A DNA stretch of 64,000 bases from Streptomyces atratus (GTDB lineage Bacteria > Actinomycetota > Actinomycetes > Streptomycetales > Streptomycetaceae). The DNA lies in assembly GCF_900119365.1 (NCBI RefSeq), contig NZ_FPJO01000012.1, positions 62,001-126,000 on the forward strand, read 5' to 3'. The position numbers and the translations under genes are program-made. Positions within the stretch are counted from its first letter, which is position 1. Every line of letters begins with the position of its first letter. The notes under the pieces were generated by a model that made no database searches, was not told where the DNA came from, and worked only from the letters and a program-made list of their open reading frames with translations. Positions 1 through 8,469 of this stretch are shown piece by piece.

Positions 1-233
1 GCTCGGTGTACAACGCAGTCATCAACTGCTCGTCCGGCGTCACGCTCGATGTCCTCATCTCGCAGGCTGGGGCCGCTTGGAGCGTCGCCGGACCCGAACC
101 GCAGGCGGTGGACAGTCCGCGCCCCGGGGAGGCGCGGAACCAGATCCGATCCATCCGACTCATTTCCATGCATGGCCGCACCGGCTGCGCCGTCTTCGAG
201 GACGGCTGCGACATGCGGCTTCTTGTGTTCTGA
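1..233 (+). CDS. 3' end of an unidentified gene (cut by window edge)
   Basis: An open frame runs from the left edge to a TGA at 231-233. It has strong G/C preference at third codon positions, as expected of a real Streptomyces gene. The visible C-terminal part of about 77 residues ends in a segment reading GRTGCAVFEDGCDMRLLVF. I do not recognise a family. The start lies outside the window, so length and function cannot be judged. It could also be a remnant, because no recognisable gene follows it before 547. Confidence 0.4.
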   Translation, partial: SVYNAVINCSSGVTLDVLISQAGAAWSVAGPEPQAVDSPRPGEARNQIRSIRLISMHGRTGCAVFEDGCDMRLLVF

Positions 234-546
234 GGCACTGATCGTGTGCCCTTGCGGCTACGTGTACGACGAGCTGGGGGTTCGGGTTCACCCGCAGCCA
301 GCGGACGAACTCAGGTTCTCGCCATTCGTCGGAGCGAAGGCCCGTCGGCGCACTTTGTAGCAGGGGTGTGCACGGGAGTGCTGACACGGGTCCGGCGTCG
401 AGACCACGGGCACGGGCGCGCTGGACGGCATCCTGCGTCCCGCGGCCCTGACGGAACCCGGAGCGGTTCGACCTGCGGATTGAACCGGGTGCCGCAGGCG
501 GTCGTACACATGGCCGCAAGCCTCCCAACACTCAGGAGAACAAGTC
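234..546. other. Gene-free stretch before the secreted protein gene
   Basis: About 310 bases in which no frame on either strand gives a convincing protein. It presumably holds the promoter of the gene starting at 547, whose AGGAG ribosome-binding site lies at about 534-538. No clear -35/-10 pair or terminator was seen. Confidence 0.4.
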
Positions 547-1242
547 ATGAGCAAGAAGAAGCTCGGCTGGGCCCTCGGCGCGAGTGCGGCCGTGATCCTC
601 GGCCTGGGCGCCACGGCCTTCGGGCTGTCCAGCGCGAACGCGTCGAACCTGGACACGTCCGCCTCCGCCGCAGCGCACCCGGTCAAGGTGAAGGTCGTCG
701 CGCCCAGGAGCGGGGACAACGCGGGCGTGGAGGGCAAGGGCTGGTTCGTGGACCTGAAGCTCTCCTTCCGGGGCAAGACCCTGGCCCAGACCGGCTACAA
801 CGGGCTCCAGCTCACCGGCCCGGCCGCGCACAACAACATCGCGCCCTTCCCCGGCACGTTCTCCACCGGCCAGGACGAAAAGATCCCTGGACTGGTCGTG
901 CTGGACTCCACCACCAACAGCAACCTCCCCGGCTTCTCCGGGCCCGGCACCAACCTGGCCAACCTGTTCAACCTCTCCGGCGTCACCGACCGCACCCCGC
1001 ACAAGACCGAACTGTGGGACACCTGGATCGTCGGCGCCCCCATCGTGGGGAAGAACGTCGACACCACCCTGACCGTGGCCGTCGTCGACGACCTCAACCA
1101 CGACGGCATCTACAACGACGCACCCGGCGTCGTGAAGGACCTCAACGGTGATGGGAAGATCGGCGCCAAGGACCTGGACCTGATGGGCGTCGCCTCCAAC
1201 ATCGTCACCGTCCCCTTCCACATCAACGCCGACCCCGCCTGA
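547..1242 (+). CDS. Secreted protein with Ca-binding-like Asp motifs
   Basis: 231 residues. The N-terminus is a classical Sec signal peptide (lysine-rich start, hydrophobic core, likely cleavage after SSANA near residue 32), so the mature protein is extracellular. Near the C-terminus are two Asp-rich loops, DLNHDGIYND and DLNGDGKIGAKD, which resemble EF-hand or dockerin calcium loops and suggest Ca binding. No enzymatic motif is visible and I do not recognise a family. The ATG at 547 is supported by AGGAG about 8 bases upstream. It lies 265 bases before the secreted haloperoxidase gene on the same strand, and a 6-bp inverted repeat (1241-1246/1261-1266) follows its stop. Function unknown. Confidence 0.75.
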   Translation: MSKKKLGWALGASAAVILGLGATAFGLSSANASNLDTSASAAAHPVKVKVVAPRSGDNAGVEGKGWFVDLKLSFRGKTLAQTGYNGLQLTGPAAHNNIAPFPGTFSTGQDEKIPGLVVLDSTTNSNLPGFSGPGTNLANLFNLSGVTDRTPHKTELWDTWIVGAPIVGKNVDTTLTVAVVDDLNHDGIYNDAPGVVKDLNGDGKIGAKDLDLMGVASNIVTVPFHINADPA

Positions 1243-1507
1243 GAGCCTGTCGGCCGGCCCGCTCTCCGTCCGAACCCCGCCATGCCGCTACCGGGACCGC
1301 TCCTGCCTGCGGCGGCGTCCCTGAGGGCAGGGCGTCCGGTCCGGCACGGCACTGTGCTCCGCAGGTTCCCGGGCCAAGGTCCCCCGGCTTCGTCCGGGAA
1401 CCTGCTGAGGCCGGTGCGAGGCCTCAATTCTCCACGTCCCGTCGCGCATGACTGCCGGACGGACGGGCCGACATCCGGCCCCCACCCCACCATGAGGAGC
1501 TGCTCCC

Positions 1508-2767
1508 GTGAACTTTCCGAAGACCCGTGTGGCCGTGATGGCCTCCACGGCACTGCTGGTCGCCTCCGGCGCGGCGCCGGGCGTCGCCGCCCCTGTGCCC
1601 GGGCACGGCCGCACCTCCGTGGCGCTCGCCTGGTACGACACCACGGCCGACACGATCGCGACGGCCGGCTCATCACTCCCTCCGGTGACCAACAGCCGTA
1701 CCTGGGCGATCAGCTGGATCGCGGCGGCGCGGGCCTTGCAGCATGTGCCGGCCGGGGTCGACCGTAGGGACTACCAGGACGCGGCGCTGGCCGCCGCGGT
1801 GCACCGCGCCCTGGTCGAGCTGGTGCCCACCCGTGCCCCGGAGCTGGATGCCGCCCTGCAACAGACCCTGGACCGGACTCCCGACGGACCGGCCGAGACC
1901 TTGGGCGCCGCAGCCGGCGAACGCCAGGCGCTGGAGGTCCTGCACGACCGCGAGGGGGACGGCCTCGACGCGGCCTCCGTGAACGCCCCCTTCACCGTGC
2001 CACCGGCCGCGCCAGGCGTCTGGCAGCCCACCCCGCCCGCGTTCGCCCCCGCCGTCCAGAACGGCAGCCGGTTCGCCCGGCCCTTCCTGCTGAAAAGTGC
2101 CGGCCAGTTCCGACTGCCCGCGCCTCCCGCTCCGACGTCCGAGCGGTACCAGACCGACCTGAAGGAGGTCCGGGACTTCGGCGAGCTGAACAGCACCGTG
2201 CGCACCGCGCGGCAGACCGACACGGCCAACTTCTGGTTCGACTCCTCGCCGGCCCTGTGGACCAAGCCGATTCGCGTCGCGCTCGCCGCCACCTCCCACC
2301 GGCCGCCGCTCAAGCAGGCCGAACTCGTCGCTCTGACCCACGCCACGCTGGTGGACACCCAGATCGCCACCTCCGACAGCAAGTACACCTACCCGCTGTG
2401 GCGCCCCGTCACCGCGATCCGAACAGGCGTCGGCGGGGTCCCTGCCGACCCGTCATGGACCCCACTGCGCACCACCCCGGCGCACCCGGACTACCCCAGT
2501 GGCCACAACACCTACGCAGGCGCGGCGGAAACGGTTCTCACCGCCCTCGTAGGACCGCGCACGGCCCCGTTCACCCTGACCAGCGGCACCGCACCGGGCG
2601 TCGTCCGCACCTACACCGCATGGCACCAGCTCACGCTGGAGAACGTGGACGCGCGGGTCTGGCTGGGCATCCACACCCGACTCGCGGACGAGGCCGGGGT
2701 CGGACTGGGTACCGATGTCGCCAGGTACGGCCTGAACCACGCCCGGTCGCTGTTCCAGGAGCACTGA
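1508..2767 (+). CDS. Secreted vanadium-dependent haloperoxidase / PAP2-family protein
   Basis: 419 residues with a signal peptide (first ~28 residues, ending about GVAAP). The C-terminal half carries the three motifs of the vanadium haloperoxidase/acid phosphatase superfamily: K-x6-RP (KYTYPLWRP), PSGH (DYPSGHNTYAGAAE) and the R-x3-G-x-H block (ARVWLGIHTRLAD). The fold coordinates vanadate or hydrolyses phosphate esters. Sequence alone does not tell halogenation from phosphatase activity. The start is GTG at 1508, with GAGGAG about 7 bases upstream. The enzyme is expected to be exported. It ends convergently with the CitB-type regulator. Confidence 0.8.
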   Translation: MNFPKTRVAVMASTALLVASGAAPGVAAPVPGHGRTSVALAWYDTTADTIATAGSSLPPVTNSRTWAISWIAAARALQHVPAGVDRRDYQDAALAAAVHRALVELVPTRAPELDAALQQTLDRTPDGPAETLGAAAGERQALEVLHDREGDGLDAASVNAPFTVPPAAPGVWQPTPPAFAPAVQNGSRFARPFLLKSAGQFRLPAPPAPTSERYQTDLKEVRDFGELNSTVRTARQTDTANFWFDSSPALWTKPIRVALAATSHRPPLKQAELVALTHATLVDTQIATSDSKYTYPLWRPVTAIRTGVGGVPADPSWTPLRTTPAHPDYPSGHNTYAGAAETVLTALVGPRTAPFTLTSGTAPGVVRTYTAWHQLTLENVDARVWLGIHTRLADEAGVGLGTDVARYGLNHARSLFQEH

Positions 2768-2788
2768 ATCGGCCGGGCGAACACCGCC

Positions 2789-2829
2789 GCCCGCGTCGGC
2801 GTCCGCGTCGGGCCGGCGAGGACGCGGGC
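2789..2829. terminator. Possible bidirectional terminator hairpin
   Basis: A 9-bp perfect inverted repeat (GCCCGCGTC at 2789-2797 and GACGCGGGC at 2821-2829) lies between the convergent haloperoxidase and response-regulator genes. The 23-base loop is long and there is no U-tract, so this is tentative. Confidence 0.35.
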
Positions 2830-2847
2830 CCGGGTGCCGTCGGTCCG

Positions 2848-3522
2848 TCAGCCGCCGTGGGTCACCCACCGGTAGTGCAGTTCCGGGCGCCCGATCTGGC
2901 CGTACTGCGGACTGCGCACCGCACGCCCCACCGCCACCAGATGCTCCAGATAACGGCGGGCGGTGATCCGCGAGATGCCCAGTTCCTCCCCGGCCGCCGC
3001 CGCCGTCACCCCGTCCGGGGCGGCCCGCAGGGCGCGGGTGACGGCCTCCAGCGTCGGGCCGCTCAGTCCCTTCGGCAGCCGGGCCGGCTGCGGTGCGCGC
3101 AGTGCGCCGAGCGCCCGGTCCACCTCGTCCTGGCCGCTCGCCTCACCGGCCGCCGCGCGGAACTCCGCGTAGCGTACGAGCCGGTCGCGCAGGGTGGCGA
3201 AGGCGAACGGCTTCAGCACGTACTGGACGACACCGAGCGACACCCCCTCCCGGACCACCGCCAGATCGCGCGCCGACGTCACCGCGATGACGTCCGCCGA
3301 GTGTCCGGCCGCGCGCAGCGAACGCAGCAGTTGCAGGCCGTGCCCGTCGGGCAGGTACAGATCCAGGAGCAGCAGATCGACCGGGGTGCGGTCCAGCGCC
3401 CGTACCGCCTCCGCACGCGAATGCGCGACGGCCGCCACCGTGAACCCGGGGACGCGGCCCACGTACAGCCGATGGGCGTCCGCGGCGACGGGATCGTCCT
3501 CGACGACCAGCACCTGGATCAT
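2848..3522 (-). CDS. CitB/DcuR-type response regulator
   Basis: 224 residues. The N-terminal receiver domain (residues ~1-120) has acidic residues E8/D9, the phospho-acceptor Asp at about 54 in LLLLDLYLPDG, and the Lys of VLKPF. The C-terminal part (about 155-224) is a winged-helix DNA-binding domain (GISRITARRYLEHL), as in CitB/DcuR regulators of organic-acid transport. Its ATG overlaps the stop of the upstream kinase gene by 4 bases (ATGA), so the two are translationally coupled. With dctA divergent from the pair, the likely role is induction of C4-dicarboxylate or citrate uptake. Confidence 0.9.
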   Translation of the reverse strand: MIQVLVVEDDPVAADAHRLYVGRVPGFTVAAVAHSRAEAVRALDRTPVDLLLLDLYLPDGHGLQLLRSLRAAGHSADVIAVTSARDLAVVREGVSLGVVQYVLKPFAFATLRDRLVRYAEFRAAAGEASGQDEVDRALGALRAPQPARLPKGLSGPTLEAVTRALRAAPDGVTAAAAGEELGISRITARRYLEHLVAVGRAVRSPQYGQIGRPELHYRWVTHGG

Positions 3523-5210
3523 GCCGTGGCCTCCTTCGTGGTGGGTGCCGGCCGGTCGGCGACGGTCAGCGGGAGCCGCACCGTGAACCGCGCCCCGCCG
3601 TCCGGGCCGCTGTCCAGCGTGACCGTCCCGCCATTGCGGTGCACCGCCTGCTGGACGAGCGCCAGCCCGATCCCGCGGCCGGCGCCGTGCGTCGACCAGC
3701 CGCGCTCGAAGACTTCGGCGGCGTCCCGCGGATCGATCCCGGCCCCCGTGTCGGCGACCCGCAGCAGCAGTTCGCCCTCCCCGGCGAGCGCGGTGACGGT
3801 GACCCGGGCGCGGGCGGCCCGGCCGCTCCCAGCGCTCCGCTGGGCGGGCACGGAACCGGGGCCCGGCACACCGGTCACCGCCTCCGACGCCGCGTCCACC
3901 GCGTTGTCGATCAGATTGCCGAGGATCGTCACCAGATCCCGCTGCGGCAGCGTCGCGGGCAGTGCGCCGTCGTCGATCAGGCTGTCGTCCGCGAGCACCA
4001 GCTCCACCCCCCGTTCGTTCGTCTGCGCCGCCTTGCCGAGCAGCAGTGCGGCCAGCACCGGTTCGGCGACCGCGCCCACCACCCGGTCGGTCAGCGCCTG
4101 GGCCAGCTCCAGCTCGGCGGTGGCGAAGCCCACCGCCTCCTCGGCCCGGCCCAGCTCGATCAGCGAGACGACGGTGTGCAGCCGGTTCGCCGCCTCGTGC
4201 GCCTGCGAGCGCAGGGCCTGGGTGAACCCCCGCTCGGAGTCCAACTCGCCGGACAAAGCCTGGAGTTCGGTGTGATCGCGCAGGGTCACGACCGTGCCGC
4301 GCTGCTCCCCGCCGACCACCGGACGGGTGTTGACCACGATCACCCGGTCCGCCGTCAGATGCAGTTCGTCGACCCGCTCCTCGGAGGCGAGCAGCGCACC
4401 GGTCAGCGGCGCAGGCAGGTCCAGCTCGGCGACCCGGCGCCCGACCGCGCCCGGCTCCAGACCGAGCAGCTCCCGGCCCGCGTCGTTGATCAGGGCGATC
4501 CGCCGCTGTCCGTCGAGCATCAGCAGCCCTTCACGCACCGCGTACAGCGTGGCCTGGTGGTAGTCGTGCATCCGGCTCAGCTCGGCGGCGTTCATGCCGT
4601 GCGTGTGCCGCCGCAGCCGGGCGTTGATCACGTACGTGCCGATGCCGCCGAGCGCGAGTGCCCCGCCCGCCGCGAGCCCCAGCGCCCCGAGCTGCGCCCG
4701 CACCTGCGAGGAGACCCGCTCGACCGTGATGCCCGCACTGACCAGACCGGTGATCCTGCCGCCGTCCCGGATCGGGGTGACCACCCGGATCGAGGGGCCG
4801 AGCGTGCCGGTGTACGTCTCCGTGAACGTCTCGCCGCGCAGCGCCCGCGCGGTGTGTCCGAGGAACTCCTCGCCGATCCGGTCGGTGTCCGGGTGCGTCC
4901 AGCGGACCCGGTCCGGGGACATGATCGTGACAAAGGCGATCCCGGTGTCCCTGCGGACCTGCTCCGCGTACGGCTGCAGCACGGCGGACGGGTCCGGGGT
5001 GCGGATCGCCTCCCGTACCGACGGCGACTCGGCGATTGCCAGCGCGGCCGACCTGACCTGCTTGGCCGCGGTCTCCTTCGCCTGCTCGCTGCCGGAGACG
5101 TAGGCGAAGAACGCGCACCCCGCCACCACGGCCGCCACCAGCACCACCTGCATGGCGAAGAGCTGACCGGCCAGGCTGCGCGGGCGGGTACGGGGACGGG
5201 GGAGACGCAT
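3519..5210 (-). CDS. CitA/DcuS-type sensor histidine kinase
   Basis: 563 residues. A membrane segment at residues ~14-38 and another at ~176-197 bracket an extracytoplasmic sensor domain of the sort that binds di- or tricarboxylates in CitA/DcuS. A PAS domain follows (~215-315), then a SpoOB_a-type dimerisation helix with probable phospho-His 338 (QAHEAANRLH) and a C-terminal HATPase domain (NLIDNAVDAA, DTGAGID, GRGIGLALV). I chose ATG 5210 because it puts the first membrane helix near the N-terminus. Longer upstream frames run antisense through dctA and are not credible. It shares a 4-bp overlap with the response regulator. Confidence 0.9.
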   Translation of the reverse strand: MRLPRPRTRPRSLAGQLFAMQVVLVAAVVAGCAFFAYVSGSEQAKETAAKQVRSAALAIAESPSVREAIRTPDPSAVLQPYAEQVRRDTGIAFVTIMSPDRVRWTHPDTDRIGEEFLGHTARALRGETFTETYTGTLGPSIRVVTPIRDGGRITGLVSAGITVERVSSQVRAQLGALGLAAGGALALGGIGTYVINARLRRHTHGMNAAELSRMHDYHQATLYAVREGLLMLDGQRRIALINDAGRELLGLEPGAVGRRVAELDLPAPLTGALLASEERVDELHLTADRVIVVNTRPVVGGEQRGTVVTLRDHTELQALSGELDSERGFTQALRSQAHEAANRLHTVVSLIELGRAEEAVGFATAELELAQALTDRVVGAVAEPVLAALLLGKAAQTNERGVELVLADDSLIDDGALPATLPQRDLVTILGNLIDNAVDAASEAVTGVPGPGSVPAQRSAGSGRAARARVTVTALAGEGELLLRVADTGAGIDPRDAAEVFERGWSTHGAGRGIGLALVQQAVHRNGGTVTLDSGPDGGARFTVRLPLTVADRPAPTTKEATA

Positions 5211-5381
5211 GGCAACAGTCTGCCTGGCCGAAAACGCATGAACGAAATGCACGCAACGGTGACCGGCGTCACAGAGAGCGAGATATTCGCCAAGGGTTTT
5301 TTCCGACGGCACCGATCCGCCGGACAGCCCTTGCGACCCCAGGGACGGGGGAGCGACCCGGACGAACCGAGGAGAAGCCCC
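5211..5381. promoter_or_regulatory. Divergent control region between sensor kinase and dctA
   Basis: 171 bases between divergent genes. A short inverted repeat GCAT-N7-ATGC (5236-5250) and a comparatively A/T-rich tract around 5278-5300 stand out and could bind the CitB-type regulator. The AGGAGA at 5370-5375 serves the GTG start of dctA. No promoter hexamers were assigned. Confidence 0.35.
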
Positions 5382-6740
5382 GTGGGAGTGGCAGCCGCCA
5401 AGCGGGACCGCACGCATTATCTGTATCTGGCCGTGATCGCGGCGGTGGGGCTCGGCATCCTCGTGGGCTTCGCGGCCCCGGGCGTCGCCGTCGAGCTCAA
5501 GCCGATCGGCACCGGCTTCGTGAACCTGATCAAGATGATGATCTCGCCCATCATCTTCTGCACGATCGTGCTGGGCGTCGGCTCGGTGCGCAAGGCCGCC
5601 AAGGTCGGCGCGGTCGGCGGCCTCGCCCTCGGCTACTTCCTGGTGATGTCGACCGTCGCACTGGCCATCGGTCTGCTCGTCGGCAACCTCCTGGAGCCCG
5701 GCCAGGGCCTCCACCTCACCGAGGCCGTACGCGCCGCGGGCGAGAAGCAGGCGGCCGGTGCGAGCGAGTCCACCACCGACTTCCTGCTCGGCATCATCCC
5801 GACGACGATCGTCTCCGCCTTCACCGAGGGCGAGGTGCTCCAGACCCTGCTCGTCGCCCTGCTCGCGGGCTTCGCGCTGCAGGCCATGGGCTCGGCGGGC
5901 GAGCCGGTGCTGCGCGGCATCGGCCACATCCAGCGCCTCGTCTTCCGGATCCTCGCCATGATCATGTGGGCGGCCCCGGTCGGCGCGTTCGGCGCGATGG
6001 CGGCGGTGGTCGGCGAGACCGGCGTCGACGCGCTGAAGTCCCTCGCGATCATCATGATCGGCTTCTACCTCACCTGCGCGATCTTCGTCTTCGTGGTGCT
6101 CGGCGCGATCCTGCGGCTGGTCGCCGGGGTCAACCTGATCGCCCTGCTGAAGTACCTGGGCCGCGAGTTCCTGCTGATCCTCTCCACCTCCTCCTCCGAG
6201 TCCGCCCTGCCGCGGCTCATCGCGAAGATGGAGCACCTCGGGGTCAGCAAGCCCGTCGTCGGCATCACCGTGCCGACCGGCTACTCCTTCAACCTCGACG
6301 GCACCGCCATCTACCTCACCATGTCCTCGCTCTTCATCGCCAACGCGTTGGGCGACCCGCTGAGCGCGAGTGAGCAGATCTCGCTCCTGCTCTTCATGAT
6401 CGTCGCCTCGAAGGGTGCGGCCGGAGTCACCGGCGCGGGCCTCGCCACCCTCGCGGGCGGCCTGCAGTCGCACCGCCCCGAACTGGTCGACGGCGTCGGA
6501 CTGATCGTCGGCATCGACCGCTTCATGAGCGAGGCCCGCGCCATGACGAACTTCGCGGGCAACGCGGTCGCCACCGTTCTGGTCGGCACCTGGACCAAGG
6601 AGATCGACAAGGAGCGGGTGGACAAGGTCCTTTCCGGCGCGCTCCCGTGGAACGAGCAGATGCTCAACCAGGACGCCGACGCGCACGGCGTCCCGGAGCA
6701 GCGCGACGGCGACGAGCAGCACGCGATGGCGAAGGCGTAG
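5382..6740 (+). CDS. dctA: C4-dicarboxylate:cation symporter (DctA family)
   Basis: 452 residues, about the normal length for the dicarboxylate/amino acid:cation symporter family. It is strongly hydrophobic, with about eight membrane helices and re-entrant loops. The hallmark serine-rich motif is present (STSSSESALPRL), as is the substrate/Na region GYSFNLDGTAIYLTM. It probably imports succinate, fumarate or malate with H+ or Na+. The GTG at 5382 follows AGGAGA by 6 bases. The divergent CitAB-like pair is the likely regulator. A perfect 15-bp hairpin terminates the gene. Glutamate-type substrates cannot be excluded. Confidence 0.9.
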   Translation: MGVAAAKRDRTHYLYLAVIAAVGLGILVGFAAPGVAVELKPIGTGFVNLIKMMISPIIFCTIVLGVGSVRKAAKVGAVGGLALGYFLVMSTVALAIGLLVGNLLEPGQGLHLTEAVRAAGEKQAAGASESTTDFLLGIIPTTIVSAFTEGEVLQTLLVALLAGFALQAMGSAGEPVLRGIGHIQRLVFRILAMIMWAAPVGAFGAMAAVVGETGVDALKSLAIIMIGFYLTCAIFVFVVLGAILRLVAGVNLIALLKYLGREFLLILSTSSSESALPRLIAKMEHLGVSKPVVGITVPTGYSFNLDGTAIYLTMSSLFIANALGDPLSASEQISLLLFMIVASKGAAGVTGAGLATLAGGLQSHRPELVDGVGLIVGIDRFMSEARAMTNFAGNAVATVLVGTWTKEIDKERVDKVLSGALPWNEQMLNQDADAHGVPEQRDGDEQHAMAKA

Positions 6741-6760
6741 CCACCACGGAGCACCATCCC

Positions 6761-6794
6761 AAGGGCCGTCGCGGGAGACCCCGCGACGGCCCTT
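6761..6794. terminator. Strong hairpin terminator after dctA
   Basis: A perfect 15-bp stem (6761-6775 with 6780-6794) around a 4-base loop AGAC, lying 20 bases after the dctA stop. No U-run follows, which is usual in Streptomyces. Confidence 0.8.
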
Positions 6795-6799
6795 CGTGC

Positions 6800-6830
6800 T
6801 TGCCTTGACGTCCGCGTCAAGGTCTACCGT
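6800..6830 (+). promoter_or_regulatory. MerR-type promoter/operator with 19-bp spacer
   Basis: -35 TTGCCT (6800-6805) and -10 TACCGT (6825-6830) are separated by exactly 19 bases, the overlong spacer that MerR-family activators untwist. The spacer contains the inverted repeat CTTGACG-TCCG-CGTCAAG (6804-6821), the expected operator. The -10 ends 7 bases before the ATG at 6838, so the transcript is probably leaderless. The arrangement implies autoregulation of the merR-thioredoxin operon. Confidence 0.7.
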
Positions 6831-6837
6831 CGAGGAC

Positions 6838-7242
6838 ATGCGAATCGGGGAGCTGGCCGAACGGGCCGGGACGACCACGCGGACCCTGCGGTACTACGAG
6901 TCACGCGGGCTGCTGCCGGCGCGGCGGGCCGACAACGGCTACCGCGCGTACGACGAGGACGATCTGCGGCTGGTCCAGCAGATCCGGACCCTGCAGGACT
7001 TCGGCTTCGAGCTGGAGGAGACCCGGCCGTTCGTCGAGTGCCTGCGGGCCGGCCACCCGGCCGGCGACGCCTGCCCCGCCTCGCTCGCCGTCTACCGGCG
7101 CAAACTCGGCGAGCTCGACTCGCTCATCGAACAGCTCCGGACGGTCCGCGCCGAGGTGGGCGCCCAGCTCGCCAGGGCCGAGCTGGAGGCCGGGGCGACG
7201 CTCCCCGGCGGTCCGGAACCACGTTGTGAACTGGGAGGATGA
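6838..7242 (+). CDS. MerR-family transcriptional regulator
   Basis: 134 residues. The N-terminal winged helix is typical (MRIGELAERAGTTTRTLRYY, then ESRGLLPARRADNGYRAYDE) and is followed by a long dimerisation helix. Cys68 and Cys79 sit in ECLRAGHPAGDACP, and a third Cys lies at 130 near the C-terminus, so thiol, metal or redox sensing is plausible. It lacks the SoxR CxxCxxCxxxxxC cluster. The ATG at 6838 abuts the -10 element, suggesting leaderless translation. The next gene, a thioredoxin, starts 3 bases after the stop, so this regulator very likely controls thiol-redox capacity. Confidence 0.9.
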   Translation: MRIGELAERAGTTTRTLRYYESRGLLPARRADNGYRAYDEDDLRLVQQIRTLQDFGFELEETRPFVECLRAGHPAGDACPASLAVYRRKLGELDSLIEQLRTVRAEVGAQLARAELEAGATLPGGPEPRCELGG

Positions 7243-7245
7243 CAG

Positions 7246-7587
7246 ATGATTCATGCAGAGGGCGTGGCCGAGGTCACCGACACCACCTTCGACACGGAGG
7301 TGCTCGGGGCGGACCTCCCCGTGCTGGTCGAGTTCACCGCCGACTGGTGCGGCCCGTGCCGCCAGCTCGCCCCCGTGCTCAGCGCCGTCGCCGCCGAGCT
7401 GGCCGGGCGCATGGAGGTCGTCCAGCTGGACATCGACACCAGCCCTGGCATCGCGAGCCGGTACGCGGTGCTGTCGGCGCCGACCCTGATGGTCTTCCGG
7501 GGCGGCGAGCCCGTGAAGTCCATGGTCGGCGCCCGCCCCAAGCGCAGGCTGCTCCAGGAACTGGAGGACGTTTTCGAGACGGTGTGA
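7246..7587 (+). CDS. Thioredoxin
   Basis: 113 residues, normal thioredoxin length. It has the active site WCGPC at residues 34-38 and the cis-Pro loop in SAPTLMVF. As a cytoplasmic dithiol reductant it would be recycled by a thioredoxin reductase, which is not in this window. It starts 3 bases after the merR stop and overlaps no other gene, so the two form an operon under the MerR promoter. A long nested hairpin follows. The lack of a signal peptide rules out an exported thioredoxin. Confidence 0.93.
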   Translation: MIHAEGVAEVTDTTFDTEVLGADLPVLVEFTADWCGPCRQLAPVLSAVAAELAGRMEVVQLDIDTSPGIASRYAVLSAPTLMVFRGGEPVKSMVGARPKRRLLQELEDVFETV

Positions 7588-7616
7588 GGCGGGGAGCCTG
7601 CCCGAACCGGAACGAA

Positions 7617-7672
7617 GGGGCTCCGGCGATTCAGGGTGACTTGGGAAGGTCACCCCGTTCGACCGGAGCCCC
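7617..7672 (+). terminator. Nested hairpin terminator after thioredoxin
   Basis: Outer stem GGGGCTCCGG (7617-7626) pairs with CCGGAGCCCC (7663-7672). Inner stem GGGTGAC (7634-7640) pairs with GTCACCC (7649-7655). It lies 30 bases beyond the thioredoxin stop. Confidence 0.7.
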
Positions 7673-7769
7673 GTTGTGTCCATAACAGGCAGGCGCGGAC
7701 TCAATGCCCTGCTACGGCCTGCGGACTCATATGCTCACCGGGACTTCGAGACGTCCCTGGAAGAAATCC

Positions 7770-8123
7770 TTACAGGATTTCGATGGCATCGACCTTCGGC
7801 ACATTCGAATATTTAATATTCGACCACCGGGCGATTTTCACTACATCACCATTGGCGTCGTAGTACTTCACGTCGTTGTTCCCCGTGGAGATCTGGTCGA
7901 CCCACCACCCGCCGAAGTCGATTTTCCCGCGGTTCGCATAGCAGTCCACGCTGTCGCGCCCACTGCCGTCGTGCGACCAGATCTTCAAGAAATCCTCGTC
8001 GGGGTTACAGGTGACGTGATCGATGGCGGAAGCGGTTCCGGCCGGCCCGGCCAGGGTGAACGCGGCGGCTGCGGCAAGCGCTGCAGCCATGGTGCGCACA
8101 ACGTTCCTCGTTCTTGAGATCAT
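7770..8123 (-). CDS. Secreted beta/gamma-crystallin (killer-toxin-like) protein
   Basis: 117 residues. The first ~33 are a signal peptide (MISRTRNVVRTM, Ala-rich core, cleavage near GTASA). The mature ~84 residues contain Cys in VTCNPDEDFLKIW and in DCYANRGK, then GGWWVDQISTGNNDV. This is the single-domain beta/gamma-crystallin pattern shared with the Streptomyces killer-toxin-like protein SKLP. ATG 8123 follows AAGGGG by about 5 bases, and longer upstream starts add no plausible sequence. Third positions are visibly less G/C-rich than in neighbouring genes, hinting at acquisition. It could be an antimicrobial or a Ca-binding coat protein. Toxicity is inference. Confidence 0.75.
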   Translation of the reverse strand: MISRTRNVVRTMAAALAAAAAFTLAGPAGTASAIDHVTCNPDEDFLKIWSHDGSGRDSVDCYANRGKIDFGGWWVDQISTGNNDVKYYDANGDVVKIARWSNIKYSNVPKVDAIEIL

Positions 8124-8469
8124 ATTTTCCCCTTGAATCGAATGTGGAACCAAGAGCCCACTTCGCCATCGTGGGCATCGGTGCTGAATAAGCATCTTAC
8201 GAAGCGATCCATCCACCCAGGAGGGCCTCGAAGGGAAATCACCTGAACGTGAATCCCTGACCGTATGCACCGGGGCTCGACGCGGCCATGAACCTGCGAT
8301 TTCGGGTAAAGAATCACACAGTTAATACGTCGAACCTCTAGTTCGATTCCCGCGCGTGGTGGCAACTGCATCGCAGGGGCGTTTCGAAATTGTGGTGCTC
8401 AGGTATTGATCCGGGCTCAGGCCCGGCGGCCAGTCGTCCGGTCCCGGGGGTGGGTGGCGGTGGCGGCCG
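8124..8469. other. AT-richer gene-free stretch upstream of the crystallin gene
   Basis: About 345 bases with no supportable gene. It is less G/C-rich than the surroundings (especially 8140-8360) and presumably contains the crystallin promoter. A tRNA-T-loop-like GTTCGATTCC occurs near 8340, but no tRNA can be folded around it. Confidence 0.45.

Noticed and set aside
5211..6878. Extension of the CitA-like kinase upstream through dctA
   Set aside because: The frame stays open but runs antisense through the clear DctA coding sequence. The first membrane helix fits a start at 5210.
8330..8360. tRNA-like T-arm sequence (GTTCGATTCC)
   Set aside because: Flanking bases do not form a 5-bp T-stem, and no acceptor, D or anticodon arm can be folded around it on either strand.
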